A stretch of 64,000 nucleotides of DNA, taken from the NCBI GenBank assembly GCA_001766655.1, contig MJCC01000003.1, positions 590,212-654,211 of the forward strand, written 5' to 3'. Shown here piece by piece: positions 9,288-20,718 of the stretch. Made by a program: the position numbers and the translations under genes. The DNA comes from Phytomonas francai. Taxonomy: Eukaryota > Euglenozoa > Kinetoplastea > Trypanosomatida > Trypanosomatidae. Below the pieces are notes generated by a model. It was not told the DNA's origin and searched no databases. It was given only the letters and a program-made list of their open reading frames with translations. Each line of letters opens with the position of its first letter. Position 1 is the stretch's first letter.

Positions 9288-11656
9288 ATGCTGCGACACA
9301 TTCGTATGACCTGTCGCACTGGCGCTGACCTTCTTCCGTCACGTTTGTCACAGGTATTAAGTGAATGGATGCAACCACTGTTCTCTTTTACAGTTCAGCA
9401 CCGTGTCCTCAGACCTGGGGAGCCTGACCCGATATGCCGCTGTCGTTACCCCCTCTACACCCTGTGCTATCCGCACCCATCTCCATATGATAAGCTGTCC
9501 TCTAGCGACAGCAGTCACCCTTTGACGTCTTCGGTGTTTGCACTGCTTTCAGATTCTTCAACAAACGCCACTGCCTTGCTTTTCTATGAAGGAGTCATCA
9601 TTCACCGATGTGAAATCACCAACTGTGGGCAGTGTTAGACAGGCAACAGAATGGTTGACTTACACGACGGGAAATACGTCTCCGTTGCTAACTGCTAAGC
9701 TTAGAAAACGACAGGCATTGCGTATGCGGAAAATCTGGCGTAAGCGTATGGCACCAGTTGCGGTCCATCCTAACATTATCCCTAACCGACCGACGTGCTA
9801 CCGCTGCGATATCTGTAATAGATTTATAGATATGAAAAAACATCATGAATATGACCGAAAAGACGTGTATGGCGAGTCTGTGGTTTGTGAAGGAAGTAAG
9901 AGACTCGAATGGGCTCAAATAAGTGGTGAACTAGGGAGCAGTTCAGATGATAGCTTTGCGTCTGCGATCTCTTCAATTGTACCTAAGAAGGTCATGACTA
10001 GGATCTTAGTGAATAGACCGTTTCTGCAAGCTTCACTTGCGAAAGCTGCGCTTACTAACGAGGTGACAACGCGGGGAAGCTTTGACGAAGAGCACGAGGG
10101 CATTGATGGGGAGCACGGAACACGAGCAGTATCTACGGACATTGCGAACACCATCATGAATGACACCGAGGTGGCTGAATTACGCTACTTAGATCCTTTT
10201 CTTGTCGAAGTTCTTGGTTCTCCTTCAGTAGCTTCATTGTCTCGATACTTCATTCGCGAGCTATAGGCCCAGCTTAATCGATCTGGTCTGACTTATAATT
10301 ACCTTATCAGAAGTATTAAGAATGCTCTGGATATATCGCGATCCCACGAGATAGCGTATGAAGCATGGATCCGGCAAAAACAGAAGATCAGTAAGATTTT
10401 TTTACAGGACCAAATCTTTTCTAAAGCAACACTGGAACAGTTGCAGGCTCAAGTGAATCTGTTTGATTTGGCTGCGTACACAGTGCGATTTGCCGTCGCG
10501 GCTTATGCCCTTCCGTATGAACTGGGTTACTTTAACTCACTTAGTAACGTTGCCAAATTGCATGGTAGGCCGCACTGCCGTTATCATGTGCCACTTCCGA
10601 CGAGCAATTTGAGTCGATGCGGCGCATGCTGCACGGTGAGGAAGCACATCACAGTATGGAGTTCGCAATGAGTCGCTACTCGACTCGCATTGGTCATCCT
10701 TGCTATGCGGTTGTGTTGGACCATTCGAGACGACGCGTTGTGCTGACGTTTCGCGGTTTGTTGACATTCTCTGATATGACCACATGCATAATGGGCGGCT
10801 ATAAGGAAGTGAATCTTTCCCGGTCAGAGACAGTGGGGTGAGTGTTGAATCTGATAAAACTGTTTAGCGCGGCCAATCGGCGAAATTGAATGGACAGGAA
10901 TGGAGACGATCCAGAAAAATGTGTGCAGATATTAGATCACAGTTACCCATAAGGGTCACAGAAGCCCAGTGCGAAGGAGAAAGCCTCCTTACTCGAATTC
11001 CTCTGGGGCTCTATCGAGCCGTAATGGAGGCGGCACATAATGTGTTGCCTGCATTGCGTATTATCCACACCTATTACCCCAATTACCAACTTATCCTTAC
11101 TGGACATTCCTTTGGAGGTGCCATAGCAGTGCTCTTTTATCTGTTGTATTGTTTCGAGCCCAAGACCGTATTGGCTCCTCGTGCTGTGCCTTTTACAAAT
11201 GTACAGACACTTGCTTTTGGTGCACTACCACTCTTAGAGAAGAGGACACTACAGACTCTAAATATCCAGCTAGTCCGTGAGAAGGAGCGTCTGGAAAGCC
11301 GCCTTATTAACTTCTGCTACGGAAAAGATTTGATATCGAGACTACAGCCACGTTCTATTCGCAAAATACTGACTGAGGAACATTCCTCGTCGCCTGAACA
11401 ATACACTAGAGTTGAACAGGTGAACGGAAGAAAGCATATATCACGGAAGGCTAACAACCGGGACTGCAATGCACCTGATTGGGATCTACCGATGTTGTCC
11501 GTACTAGGAGAATTTATGAACATATCGGATAGCTTGCCTTATAATTGTTTTGATGTGGGGGATAACGATGCCTGGCGTACAAAACTCATCTTTTTCCCGA
11601 GAGTATATTTCACAATCACCCAAATCATTACATGCGGGGACTTAGCCACTTATTAA
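9288..11656 (+). pseudogene. Broken class 3 lipase (sn1-specific diacylglycerol lipase-like)
   Basis: Remnant of an alpha/beta-hydrolase lipase of roughly 790 codons, now spread over three frames. The first part reads from the ATG at 9288 in one frame to a stop at 9636-9638. Coding continues in a second frame (open from 9538), is cut by a single in-frame TAG at 10264-10266, then stays open to about 10566. It resumes in the original frame (about 10569-10841), with a recognisable lipase strand RRRVVLTFRG, and ends at a TGA. The catalytic segment is in the third frame, preceded by a TAG at 10865. It carries the nucleophile elbow GHSFGGA (11102-11122). At least four disruptions, two of them plain stop codons, argue against one sequencing error. 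A programmed-frameshift gene is far less likely. Intact relatives are trypanosomatid lipase class 3 proteins. Confidence 0.75.
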
Positions 11657-12433
11657 CGTATTTTTCGATGCAACTAGCAGAAGCAAGAGATAGATTCAAG
11701 AAGGATTCAAATGCATTCTGAAGAAAGGCACAACAAAAAGCGCAGGGCCCAGAGATTATGTGCTCGGTATCGATTATCATCTTTGTTCGTAGTATTTTTA
11801 TTTCCGTTTGAGAAAGTAACGAGATTAACATCGGTATATTATTATCATTATGCCCCTTTTATCTCTTTTCCTAAAAAAAAAGGAAAGGGGAATATTACTG
11901 TCAATGTTTGTCCTTTCATTATTCAAATCATGGATAATAGCAATAGAAAATATTAGCTATTGTGAAAGGCAAGATAAACTGCTCACAATTAGCACATTAT
12001 ACAAGGCTCACTCCTCGTTTTGTTTTGAGAAATAACTACCTTTATCGACAAAGGTAATACAAAGCAGGTAAGATACTATCAATTCTGGATTTCTACACAA
12101 TCTTAGATTCAACTTTTTTCTTCTATACTTGCACTATTCACTTACTTTCGAAACCTTTTTTTTCTACACCACTTATTGCAGTTTCTATTATTGAAACATG
12201 ATGTTTTAGCTAGAAAAAATCCAGAAAATAGTAATTCATGAGTTTTATTCCGTTAAAGACATTGAGACTTTTTTAAAATTATTTTTCCAATATAAGAAAA
12301 TATTGGTTACTTATTTCTTTTCGTCTTTACGTTTTAACATGAGAAATTTACTTCTTTAGACAGTGTTGTATACACAGCATAAAAGAAAGCGTATTCATAG
12401 GAAGGTGAGAAAAGTTAAAGGTCCATATGAGTA
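11657..12433 (+). other. Intergenic
   Basis: AT-rich spacer with T-runs (for example around 12113-12175). Short frames at 11711-12035 are low complexity and not called. Confidence 0.5.
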
Positions 12434-15082
12434 ATGCTGAGTGCTTGTGGCATTCAATCCTTCTGGACTGATCAGTGTTTTACTGAACACTCGGAAGGGG
12501 TTTCTCCAGTTAACATTTTTCTCACGGCGAAGATTAAGGGTGAGCCAGAAGACTTTCTTGTAGTGGAAATTGATCCTAATGGACAGCGCACTGACTGTGA
12601 AAATTATCAATTCTTTAACCCGCCTGCAGCAGATGGTGCGGATAGTAACACTGAATTTAGGAAAGATAAGGTTGTTGTTTTTGGTTCAGGAGTAACCAAC
12701 GGCGAAGAGTCTGAGGAGGGATTCATTGAGAACCAACTTCAGAACACTGATTGTGGCATTATCAGTGTCGATGAAACAACATCATCGCAGATTTCACTGT
12801 CATGCTGCATTATCTCTATTCTTCAAGAACTCGAAGTACTTATTAAGAGGGATCACTTTGAAGCCTCGATAGTCGCAGACCGTGCTGCGCGCTTGACTGC
12901 CGAGGAATTGCCCTTTTTAATTGAGTACATCAGGACAGGACGTCCCAGTTCGGCAGCACATTGGTGGGAGAAGGAATGGTTGTTGAGTATTCCAGGGTCC
13001 TATTCGATGGATAAAATACACCGTGGTGTTTTTCATAACTTTATCCGTTTGTGTTTCAAACACATCCGCCCCCGAATGAAGTCTGCTTCAGAAATCTTTA
13101 CTACATCGTCATCTGCGCATGCATCAGGCGAAGCGGGTGTTCCGCCGGAAAGCCAGAGGAGTGGTTTGCAATTCACACATATTTTCTTCGCGATTGATCC
13201 TCATTACATCTTTTTCACCTTCTTATTTGGCCGTAAAGTAGCTGAAACATTGATAGAATGGGCTCGGTTACATCAGCAAGAGTCTATCACTTTAAAGACC
13301 CCTAATGTAAAAAGGGAGTGCCAGGCGATAGAACAGTACCTGTGTACTAGACAAGAAACACCGTCCTTTATTACCTCGGCTGCTTCTTCGTCTTTTTCCT
13401 CTACTTATCTGGGGGTTTCTTTCGAGACGCACTTTCGAAGCCCTTTCTTTTCATTAGATGACAACAGTCGTAGCAGCACAAATCAAGTGAATATAAATGC
13501 TGATAGAATATCGGAAAAGGATGTTCGTCGATCATTTCATGACTACCTCCGAAGATTTTATCCATTTATTAAATGCCACGTAAAAGATGGTAAATTTACA
13601 TTTAAAAGGCTCTTGAAACATCAACTAAATGTATGGAAACGGCCCCGATCATCAGTTTATGGCGAGGGAGAAGAAATCGTGGACGGCCAATCATGTCAGT
13701 ATATTTGTAGTGACGAACTGTTGCGTTACTCCAATGGAAGCGACAACGCTCGGAAGGAGTACACATATTTTGTTGTTTTTAAACGCAATCTCGATGTGAT
13801 AGAGATGAAACAACTCCTAGCACAATATTTCCATGTTCACACATCGTGTGTCAGTACTGCGGGTCTCAAGGACAAGGTTGCCATAACTTACCAACGCGTA
13901 TCAGTGTCGGGTTGGTCCTCCAATTTTCTTTCCCCGGACGAAAACCATCCAACACCACAAGGAATGATTCTTCCTTGGCCGAGTGACCCACAACGGAGCT
14001 ACGCGCGGATCCACCGCATCTCGCCGAAGCCTTACTCTTTACCGCTCCAAATTGGGCATCTTCGTGGAAATTACTTTGTGATTCGCTTAAGGCAGGTAAA
14101 AATACTGCATGACGTTAGAGGAACGACTGCTCTTGGACTGGACAACAGCCCACAGAGCATTCGGGATCTGACCATACGTACGCTTCAGGAACGCTTTCAG
14201 CGTGTCTGTCTGCACGGATTCATTAATTATTTCGGGCAACAGCGTTTTAGTGAATCAATTGCAGATATTCAGGATCACACAGGGCTGCATCTGTTCGCAG
14301 GACGGTGGCCAGAGGCGGTGAAGAGTCTTTATCGGCCTTGTCCACAGGTATACGAGGCATTTCCTGACGCAATGGAGGTGCGCCATGTGCCCAAGAATGC
14401 TAGGGACGCACAGATCATGACCCACGCTCTCTTCCGAACCTATCGTATGTACTTCTCGGAACACCTCTTGACACGCGCGGATGTCCAAGAAAAGAGCGCA
14501 CTGTGGTCTCGTATATGTCATAAGGCTATCACAGAGTTCGTACCGTTTGCACTTCGATCCATGTGGGTTCACGCGGCACAGAGTCTTCACTTTAACGTTA
14601 TCGCTTCCTATGTTGCCAAAATTTTTCTCAGCGCACGATCAAAGCATCAAAAAACAACAAGTGCATCACACAGTGACAGTGATATAGGTTTTAATATGCG
14701 TGCGGCACAGGATTTGAAGTTGCCTCTCGGGGGGTACCACATTAGGGAAGAAAGGAACGATTCGACGTCAAGCCACTCTCCGGTAGGGGAAGGCCAACCT
14801 CTGTGGTTGTCAGAAGCCGAGAGGCATGCTCTAGAAGTCTTAGCACTCTCTCAGGAAACTATCTTCGGTCAGTCGAAGGTGGCTGGGGTTCCCGTACCTG
14901 AATCGTGGCGGCGGCTGATCGTCATACCTGAGGGAGCACATCTGGAAATTATTTCGAAGCTACAGTCCTCTGAAGTTTCGGATTCTGATACTGTGGATGC
15001 AGTATTGTCCTTTAGCTTACCGTCGTCTAGCTATGCAACAATATGCTTACGAGAGATTCTTCACAACAACAATTGGTTTTGA
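12434..15082 (+). CDS. PUS7: TruD/Pus7-family tRNA pseudouridine synthase
   Basis: An 882-residue enzyme that isomerises uridine to pseudouridine in RNA; the family (bacterial TruD, eukaryotic Pus7) typically acts on tRNA position 13 and other RNAs. The N-terminus has the family's opening block with KIKGEPEDFLVVEI (about residues 34-47). The catalytic motif AGLKDKVAITYQ places the nucleophilic Asp at residue 480. Downstream are GNYFVIRLRQV and NYFGQQRFS, both diagnostic. The protein is longer than yeast Pus7, with extra sequence between residues 80 and 340 and a long C-terminal tail. All key residues seen are intact, so activity is expected. The ATG at 12434 fits the conserved N-terminus. Cellular location is not apparent. 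Confidence 0.92.
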   Translation: MLSACGIQSFWTDQCFTEHSEGVSPVNIFLTAKIKGEPEDFLVVEIDPNGQRTDCENYQFFNPPAADGADSNTEFRKDKVVVFGSGVTNGEESEEGFIENQLQNTDCGIISVDETTSSQISLSCCIISILQELEVLIKRDHFEASIVADRAARLTAEELPFLIEYIRTGRPSSAAHWWEKEWLLSIPGSYSMDKIHRGVFHNFIRLCFKHIRPRMKSASEIFTTSSSAHASGEAGVPPESQRSGLQFTHIFFAIDPHYIFFTFLFGRKVAETLIEWARLHQQESITLKTPNVKRECQAIEQYLCTRQETPSFITSAASSSFSSTYLGVSFETHFRSPFFSLDDNSRSSTNQVNINADRISEKDVRRSFHDYLRRFYPFIKCHVKDGKFTFKRLLKHQLNVWKRPRSSVYGEGEEIVDGQSCQYICSDELLRYSNGSDNARKEYTYFVVFKRNLDVIEMKQLLAQYFHVHTSCVSTAGLKDKVAITYQRVSVSGWSSNFLSPDENHPTPQGMILPWPSDPQRSYARIHRISPKPYSLPLQIGHLRGNYFVIRLRQVKILHDVRGTTALGLDNSPQSIRDLTIRTLQERFQRVCLHGFINYFGQQRFSESIADIQDHTGLHLFAGRWPEAVKSLYRPCPQVYEAFPDAMEVRHVPKNARDAQIMTHALFRTYRMYFSEHLLTRADVQEKSALWSRICHKAITEFVPFALRSMWVHAAQSLHFNVIASYVAKIFLSARSKHQKTTSASHSDSDIGFNMRAAQDLKLPLGGYHIREERNDSTSSHSPVGEGQPLWLSEAERHALEVLALSQETIFGQSKVAGVPVPESWRRLIVIPEGAHLEIISKLQSSEVSDSDTVDAVLSFSLPSSSYATICLREILHNNNWF

Positions 15083-15502
15083 GACAGAAGATGAGCATCA
15101 TGAAGAATAGATACAGCTGCATGGACGGTGCTGCCGTGTGCAGCGGTTTGTACAGTTTTTGTTGCTCCATTACCTTTTTCAAAAATGGATTAAACACGAT
15201 AAATCATTCTTTTTAAAGAAATTGATTGCGACAATTTGAATGGTTAATTAATAGATAGCTTAACATTTTTAAAACCCCATAATAAAATAAATTCACATTT
15301 TAGAAACCCATTTGTAAAGAATAACCGTTATTATTGTTCTTGTGACTTTGTAGAATTATGTGTCTGGGAAAATGTGTTTCTTTTCTATTTATTTCTCTTC
15401 CCATTGTAATAATGGCTGATAGTGAATTGAGGTTTAACAGCGAGTAAAGGGGTAAGAGCGAATCCGAGATCGATAAGTCCTTTTTATTTAGTCTTTTACA
15501 AC
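15083..15502 (+). other. Intergenic
   Basis: AT-rich spacer of 420 bases; nothing beyond likely UTR sequence. Confidence 0.5.
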
Positions 15503-17239
15503 ATGGAGGTGAGTCGAGAGGGCCATTCAGGACTATATACGATGCACTTTTCGAACATATTTCCTGACACAATACCTAAAACGGAACAACCCCCCCCCAA
15601 AGGTGCAGCTGCGTCAGCATCACCGGAAGCCCCTGTGCAGACAGCTTGTTCTATAGTCGAGTTCAGTCAGTGGCATGTTCTAATTCGAATGAACGTCGGA
15701 AACGATGTATGCTTTGTGAAAGGTGAAGCTAAAATTTTTTCACCAACTCCGTCCCTTATCAGCACTACTGCACGTGGAATGAAGCGTAACGGTGAAATGG
15801 TTGCAAATCAAACTGTGCCGGATGGCGTGCCCATCGTTCCCGTTCATCAGAAGGATCGTAAGTGCCATGTTTTTATTGAGGGAACGTATCGGCCTCAATT
15901 GGACATGGTTCAGGATGGCGATGGTATCTCTACCTTCCGTCTGGAGGTGCATATGGAGACGGTCGAGGGGGAGCTGTTGGGTTTAACAGAACCAAAGGAT
16001 TTAAAGGATGTTGTGTTCAGTTGCAGCGGTTTCCGTGCGTGTGGCTGGACTAGCGGATCGGTGTCTGTTTCCGTGGGTGGGAAGCCCCTTAAGATGGCTC
16101 ATACGTTGCGCTTTTTGCTTAAACCCTATTATGGCAAGCGCTGTACACTTTGTCTGGATCCGGTGTACGCCATTGGATACACTTGTGACGAGTGCGAGAT
16201 GACACAATATTGTAGTCGTGACTGTCTTAACAACCATATGCGCAAAGGACACGGATTGCTATGTCCTATACTGAAAAGGAATTACCGTTTCAAATCTGGA
16301 TGTGTGACAACAGAGGTGAATGATGACACTGGGCTGGTGGCATGGTGGCGCTGCCTAGAGGAGGGCCGCTTCACAATTCTAGTGGATAGCGGCAACGCGC
16401 TAGGGAGTGCAATAGAATTGTACTTGTGTACCCTTAAGTCAGCCAAAGAAGAGGGCCTGCGGTACAAACTCATTACACCGGCTCTTAAAGAGGATGACGA
16501 TACTAGGACCTCTACATCTCCACAGACCCCCACAGAAGAAGATATTATTGACTTTTCATGCGTGCTATTGCGCGAGGTCAACAGAGGCGCTATCCTCAGC
16601 GGTTGTGTGTCCCTAACTGCAGCGTGTCTGAATTACCTTTACGTTTTTAGCCCATCAACCGAAATCACCATTCAGGCACATGTTCTATTCTCAGCTGCGT
16701 TCTACTGTAATCGCCTGGAGGGCGCCATCACAACCGTTGAGGAATACGTATCCTATGCGCGCTCACTTCATGCCTTATCCGCGCTGCTCATGGAGTACGC
16801 TCTTAAGAGCCCCATCGCATCTGAGTTTTGGCGGCGTATCCGTGAGGCACGTGCAACTCTCGTGGCATTATGCCGCATCCACCGTGCGAACCCCTGCTTG
16901 GGCGTCCCGGGGATGCGTGAGATTGTGGAGAGCCAGCAGTGTGACACTCTCATCGCCTTGGCAAAGGTATTTGTTGTAATGGCCACACGCACCCCTGAGG
17001 GAGACTCGAGGGGTTGGCTTTACGAGTCGGAGAAGTGCATGCGGCAGTGCATGAACAACGAGTCACTCAAAAAGAATCAACGTGCGTATGCATTAGTTTT
17101 GTTTGGCTTTTCCGCATTGCTACTTCTATATAAGGAAGACACGAAAAACGAGGAAGCGCGATTGATGCGTTTAGAGGCTGAGGGATTACTTCGGCGTTGG
17201 CGCGTGCAGCGCGCTATCACAGACTCTGAACCCCAATAG
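15503..17239 (+). CDS. MYND zinc-finger protein
   Basis: A 578-residue protein with one complete MYND finger at residues 214-254: Cys214 and Cys217, then Cys228 and Cys231, then Cys237 and Cys241, then His250 and Cys254. MYND fingers bind two zinc ions and mediate protein-protein contacts. No SET domain or other enzyme motif surrounds it, so it is not an obvious SMYD methyltransferase. The N-terminal 210 residues look like a beta-rich domain; the C-terminal 300 are mainly helical and could contain TPR-like pairs. The downstream neighbour is a FAM161-like protein, but gene order in trypanosomatids rarely implies shared function. The ATG at 15503 is the first in frame; others at 15542 and 15779 are possible. 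Confidence 0.8.
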   Translation: MEVSREGHSGLYTMHFSNIFPDTIPKTEQPPPKGAAASASPEAPVQTACSIVEFSQWHVLIRMNVGNDVCFVKGEAKIFSPTPSLISTTARGMKRNGEMVANQTVPDGVPIVPVHQKDRKCHVFIEGTYRPQLDMVQDGDGISTFRLEVHMETVEGELLGLTEPKDLKDVVFSCSGFRACGWTSGSVSVSVGGKPLKMAHTLRFLLKPYYGKRCTLCLDPVYAIGYTCDECEMTQYCSRDCLNNHMRKGHGLLCPILKRNYRFKSGCVTTEVNDDTGLVAWWRCLEEGRFTILVDSGNALGSAIELYLCTLKSAKEEGLRYKLITPALKEDDDTRTSTSPQTPTEEDIIDFSCVLLREVNRGAILSGCVSLTAACLNYLYVFSPSTEITIQAHVLFSAAFYCNRLEGAITTVEEYVSYARSLHALSALLMEYALKSPIASEFWRRIREARATLVALCRIHRANPCLGVPGMREIVESQQCDTLIALAKVFVVMATRTPEGDSRGWLYESEKCMRQCMNNESLKKNQRAYALVLFGFSALLLLYKEDTKNEEARLMRLEAEGLLRRWRVQRAITDSEPQ

Positions 17240-18390
17240 TTATGCCGACAGTATTCTGGTGCCACACGGGACATGGAATACGTACTAGAAACACAAGGAA
17301 AAGGTTGCCCACCAATGATATGATAAGCATATCTTTTACCCTTTTCTTCTTTATAGACAGAGCGTTTGCCTGGCGAGGGTATAAAATGAAATGCATCATT
17401 AGGGTTACATTACCAATAATTAATCAATAGACATTGAGTTTGACTTCCTGTGGCAAGCTGCTGCACCACTTTCGAGGCCGTCTCTGTGTTATTATTATTA
17501 TTTTGAATAAAGTACACGCTTCTTGTTTGCATACATGTTTGCTTAGTGTTTGTTATCCTTTTTGGTGATTTGAAATACCCATTAGCTTGTTGTGACTACA
17601 GGTTCATTTGTTGTGGAATATCTTATTCCCAAACATTATGTTTTTTTTGCACCTTTCCTTTTAAAAGGGAGTAAGTGATGTTGGCTACACTGATAATTAA
17701 CTCGTTTTTGTCTTATTATTACCTTCAGTGATTCATAAAAAAATTTCTAAAAAGAGGAGATTATGGAAGGCTGTAAGTATAAATATGTATAAGTATATAT
17801 ACATATATATGAGTATTGATTCATACTTGAGAGTTTTTTTTGAGCAATAGCGCTTTCACAACCTATCTTTTTTCTTTTTTTTGTGTGTGCATAGCTTTAT
17901 CATCATTGTAGGTGTAATCTGGTCCCTTTCCATTTAGTTACATATGGGGCCGTATCTTTCCTCACTTCATATATGACTAGGTATTAATTCACTTTAATAG
18001 CAAAATAGGGACTCTATCTAGAGGATCCTTTGACCAATACTATACTTGCCCTTGTGTCTTTTGCTTAAACTATTGAACGTACCGTTTCCTTGGATGCGCA
18101 TAAATCTTAACGCCGAAGCTCTGTTATAACGACTTCAGGATTTTTACAAGATGTACCACTTTTAAGATGACGATATTCTATTACCTGAATATGATTCATG
18201 GGTAATTCTACACAGAGTCGATCTTCATTTACTTTTTTGTGTCCTTAAACCCATCCATGTTATCCTACTTTGTTTCTGCATTGCTTACGATGAGGATGTG
18301 ATGATCTTATGTTTCTTCTATATATTCTTTCTTACATAATTTAATGTTTCTCAAGATTATTTTTTTTGAGAGAGGGCGGACTCATAATCT
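17240..18390 (+). other. Long intergenic spacer
   Basis: About 1.15 kb, AT-rich, with a short ATT run near 17488 and TA-rich sequence near 17777-17812. A TTTTTTTGAG acceptor-like site lies just upstream of the next start. No gene or coding remnant recognised. Confidence 0.5.
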
Positions 18391-20718
18391 ATGGATGATT
18401 TAATATCTCAGCAAATTGAGCAACTCAAACAGAAGCAATTGGTCCTTGAAAGTCAGCTATACGATGGTAGAACGACTGGTGCAGAACCCTGTGCAGATCT
18501 TGTTGATTATCATCAGGTCCAGGAAATTTTTCCGAATTCCAGCACCAAAGAGGTGAACCGGGATCCGTTTTCAAACTCGCAGGCATCTGTTGCTCAATTC
18601 TCAGGCACCAAAAGCATGTCTCTTCATGAACGTCTTAAGGAGTTACAACATTTAAAACACCAACACCAAAGCAATGCTAGGCAGGCCCTTCAAAAATATT
18701 TTAGCGTGGTGAACAACTACCCAGACTATCAAAAACGACGTGAAGAGCATTTAAAGATAAAACCTTTTTCTTTTTTTTCTCGGGAATTACTGAAACCTAC
18801 CCGAATTCATGACAGCCGCATGCTTGAGGAACGCTACCAGAAGGAGGAGGAGCTGAATAAGATATTACACACGTCTTTCCAAGTCAATCCAGTTCCTTCC
18901 ACTACCTTTATGAACAAATATGACCTCATGGTGAAGGAGTGGTGCGAACGAAAGTTAGCTGTGGAAAGGCTTGCGGGGGAGCGAGCTGAACGGGCACGCG
19001 AGGAGTCGGCCTTTATTCGACTTGCAGCGACGGGTTTGCGGCATGCCAGAGAGGAAGTACTGGGCCCCTGCTGTGGTGCAGATGGCAAGCTGCGGCAGAG
19101 ACGTGCACAAAGCGCAGACGGTAGTGGTAGTAGACATAAACGAGTCCCAACCATCACCCAGCCTCAGGACATTGCACTAGAGGTCCGCATGAGGTTTTGG
19201 CCTGCGATCAAGGAGCACGAACAGGTGCGCAAAGAGCGCATCAAGCAGCGTGCAGTGGGTCTCAAGCAAGAGGTGGACGAGCACAGGCGCAAGGTCATGC
19301 CACTGTTAACTAGCCCGATGCCTATTAAGCTGTTTACCGGGCCTCAGGAAGAGTGGTTTGGGGTAGGGCGTCCTCTTTCGGTCGCTACAGGCCCGGCACT
19401 TCCTTCGCCGACGCCGTCGGCTCAGGTGCCCAGCGTCGTTGTAGGTTTGCAAACCACTGCGGCGCCTCTCTCTGCGCAGCCGCAGCTCACCGAGTCGCAT
19501 ATTGCCCTTGGGGCACCGCCTCAGGTGGTACCTGCTCAGGAAGATGCAGCAGCTGCTGTGGGGAAGCCTATACCCCCTGCAAGCGACCCCACACTGTACA
19601 ATCCTAACTTGACCTTTCACCCGGAGATCCGTCCGGGAGTCCCCCAGTTCCACAAGATCTGGACACACAACCTCGCCAAGGAGGTCTCTATGCGCAAGAA
19701 GAGGCCGCCAACAACTGTTCCGAAGCCCTTTGCCTTGTCACCCAGCGCAAAGGATGTGATCATCTGCGGTAAACGTCCAACAAGTTCACTTTCACAACCT
19801 GCCTCGAAACGCACTTTCTCGGCGTGTGCGCGGCCTGTTCGTCATGCGAAGCCCTCATACGACGATGGAAAGAAAGAAGAAAATGGTGGGGACGATGCAA
19901 CTAGCAATGCTCAACCGAAGGTAATACCGAAAGGTACACGTGCTCACGCTTTGCGCACGGAAATGGTTTACTGTAAATATATAAAGAACATGGAAAAAGG
20001 ATTCATTCCAGAAGAAGAGCAGGTGCGTTTGAAAGAGATTGCCAAGCGTCGCCGAGAGGTATCCAAACGCCTCGCGCAATATATTGGCGATCCACGTACA
20101 GAAAAAGAGGTTGCGATTCGTACCAAGTTAAAGGAGCTTCGCGCTGTCATGAAAGAAAATGAAAAGTCCGCACAGGTGCGACTGACAGAAATGAAAGAAC
20201 GTGTAGCGCAGATACCACCCATTTTTGTAGAGCCCACTCGGCTTAACAACCTCGCCAAGGCTAGAGTTGAGGTTGAGGAGGAGATATTGAAGATGCTGAA
20301 GCAATCGGGTCTCGATGCTGGAACGATTTGTGATATAATCACAAGACCCGTGGATAACAACAGCGCCGACAATGAGAACGTAAATGAGCCCGCCGCGGAG
20401 GCTTCGATGCTAATAGCAGATGGAGGGGCTGGATCCACGCCCGTTGATGGAACTGGCAAGACTGGGGAAGACGTAGCAGAACCGGAATCAGGTACCAGGG
20501 GTCCTAAAACACACGACTCATCGAAAAGTTCTCTTTCCTCTTCACTATCGTCCCTAACTAAAAAGGGAAACCATAGTTCAAATCGTAGCTCGTCTTCTTC
20601 GAGTCATGGCGCTGCAGATAGCTTCAAGGCAAAGGGGGCGGCATCACCCCCACAAAAACAGAGCACTGGATACAGTGATGATAGCTTTGAAGGGTTCTCT
20701 AGCTCCTCTTCAGCATAG
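18391..20718 (+). CDS. FAM161-like (UPF0564) centriole/axoneme protein
   Basis: A 775-residue, charged protein with scattered coiled coil. Around residues 128-135 it has KPFSFFSREL and, near residues 447-453, PKPFALS. The spaced PKPF-type motifs, the segment VPQFHKIWTHNL and heptad-like Arg/Lys/Glu helices resemble the FAM161 (UPF0564) family, microtubule-binding proteins of centrioles and cilia. Residues 340-400 are Ala/Pro-rich linker. The last 120 residues are Ser-rich and probably disordered. If the match is right it would sit at the basal body or axoneme. I rate the assignment moderate because it rests on short motifs. The ATG at 18391 is the first in frame. Confidence 0.6.
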   Translation: MDDLISQQIEQLKQKQLVLESQLYDGRTTGAEPCADLVDYHQVQEIFPNSSTKEVNRDPFSNSQASVAQFSGTKSMSLHERLKELQHLKHQHQSNARQALQKYFSVVNNYPDYQKRREEHLKIKPFSFFSRELLKPTRIHDSRMLEERYQKEEELNKILHTSFQVNPVPSTTFMNKYDLMVKEWCERKLAVERLAGERAERAREESAFIRLAATGLRHAREEVLGPCCGADGKLRQRRAQSADGSGSRHKRVPTITQPQDIALEVRMRFWPAIKEHEQVRKERIKQRAVGLKQEVDEHRRKVMPLLTSPMPIKLFTGPQEEWFGVGRPLSVATGPALPSPTPSAQVPSVVVGLQTTAAPLSAQPQLTESHIALGAPPQVVPAQEDAAAAVGKPIPPASDPTLYNPNLTFHPEIRPGVPQFHKIWTHNLAKEVSMRKKRPPTTVPKPFALSPSAKDVIICGKRPTSSLSQPASKRTFSACARPVRHAKPSYDDGKKEENGGDDATSNAQPKVIPKGTRAHALRTEMVYCKYIKNMEKGFIPEEEQVRLKEIAKRRREVSKRLAQYIGDPRTEKEVAIRTKLKELRAVMKENEKSAQVRLTEMKERVAQIPPIFVEPTRLNNLAKARVEVEEEILKMLKQSGLDAGTICDIITRPVDNNSADNENVNEPAAEASMLIADGGAGSTPVDGTGKTGEDVAEPESGTRGPKTHDSSKSSLSSSLSSLTKKGNHSSNRSSSSSSHGAADSFKAKGAASPPQKQSTGYSDDSFEGFSSSSSA

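Noticed and set aside
10264..10266. Stop codon reassignment as explanation for the broken lipase
   Set aside because: All intact genes use TAA, TAG and TGA as ordinary terminators, and the lipase also needs frame changes, so reassignment does not repair it.
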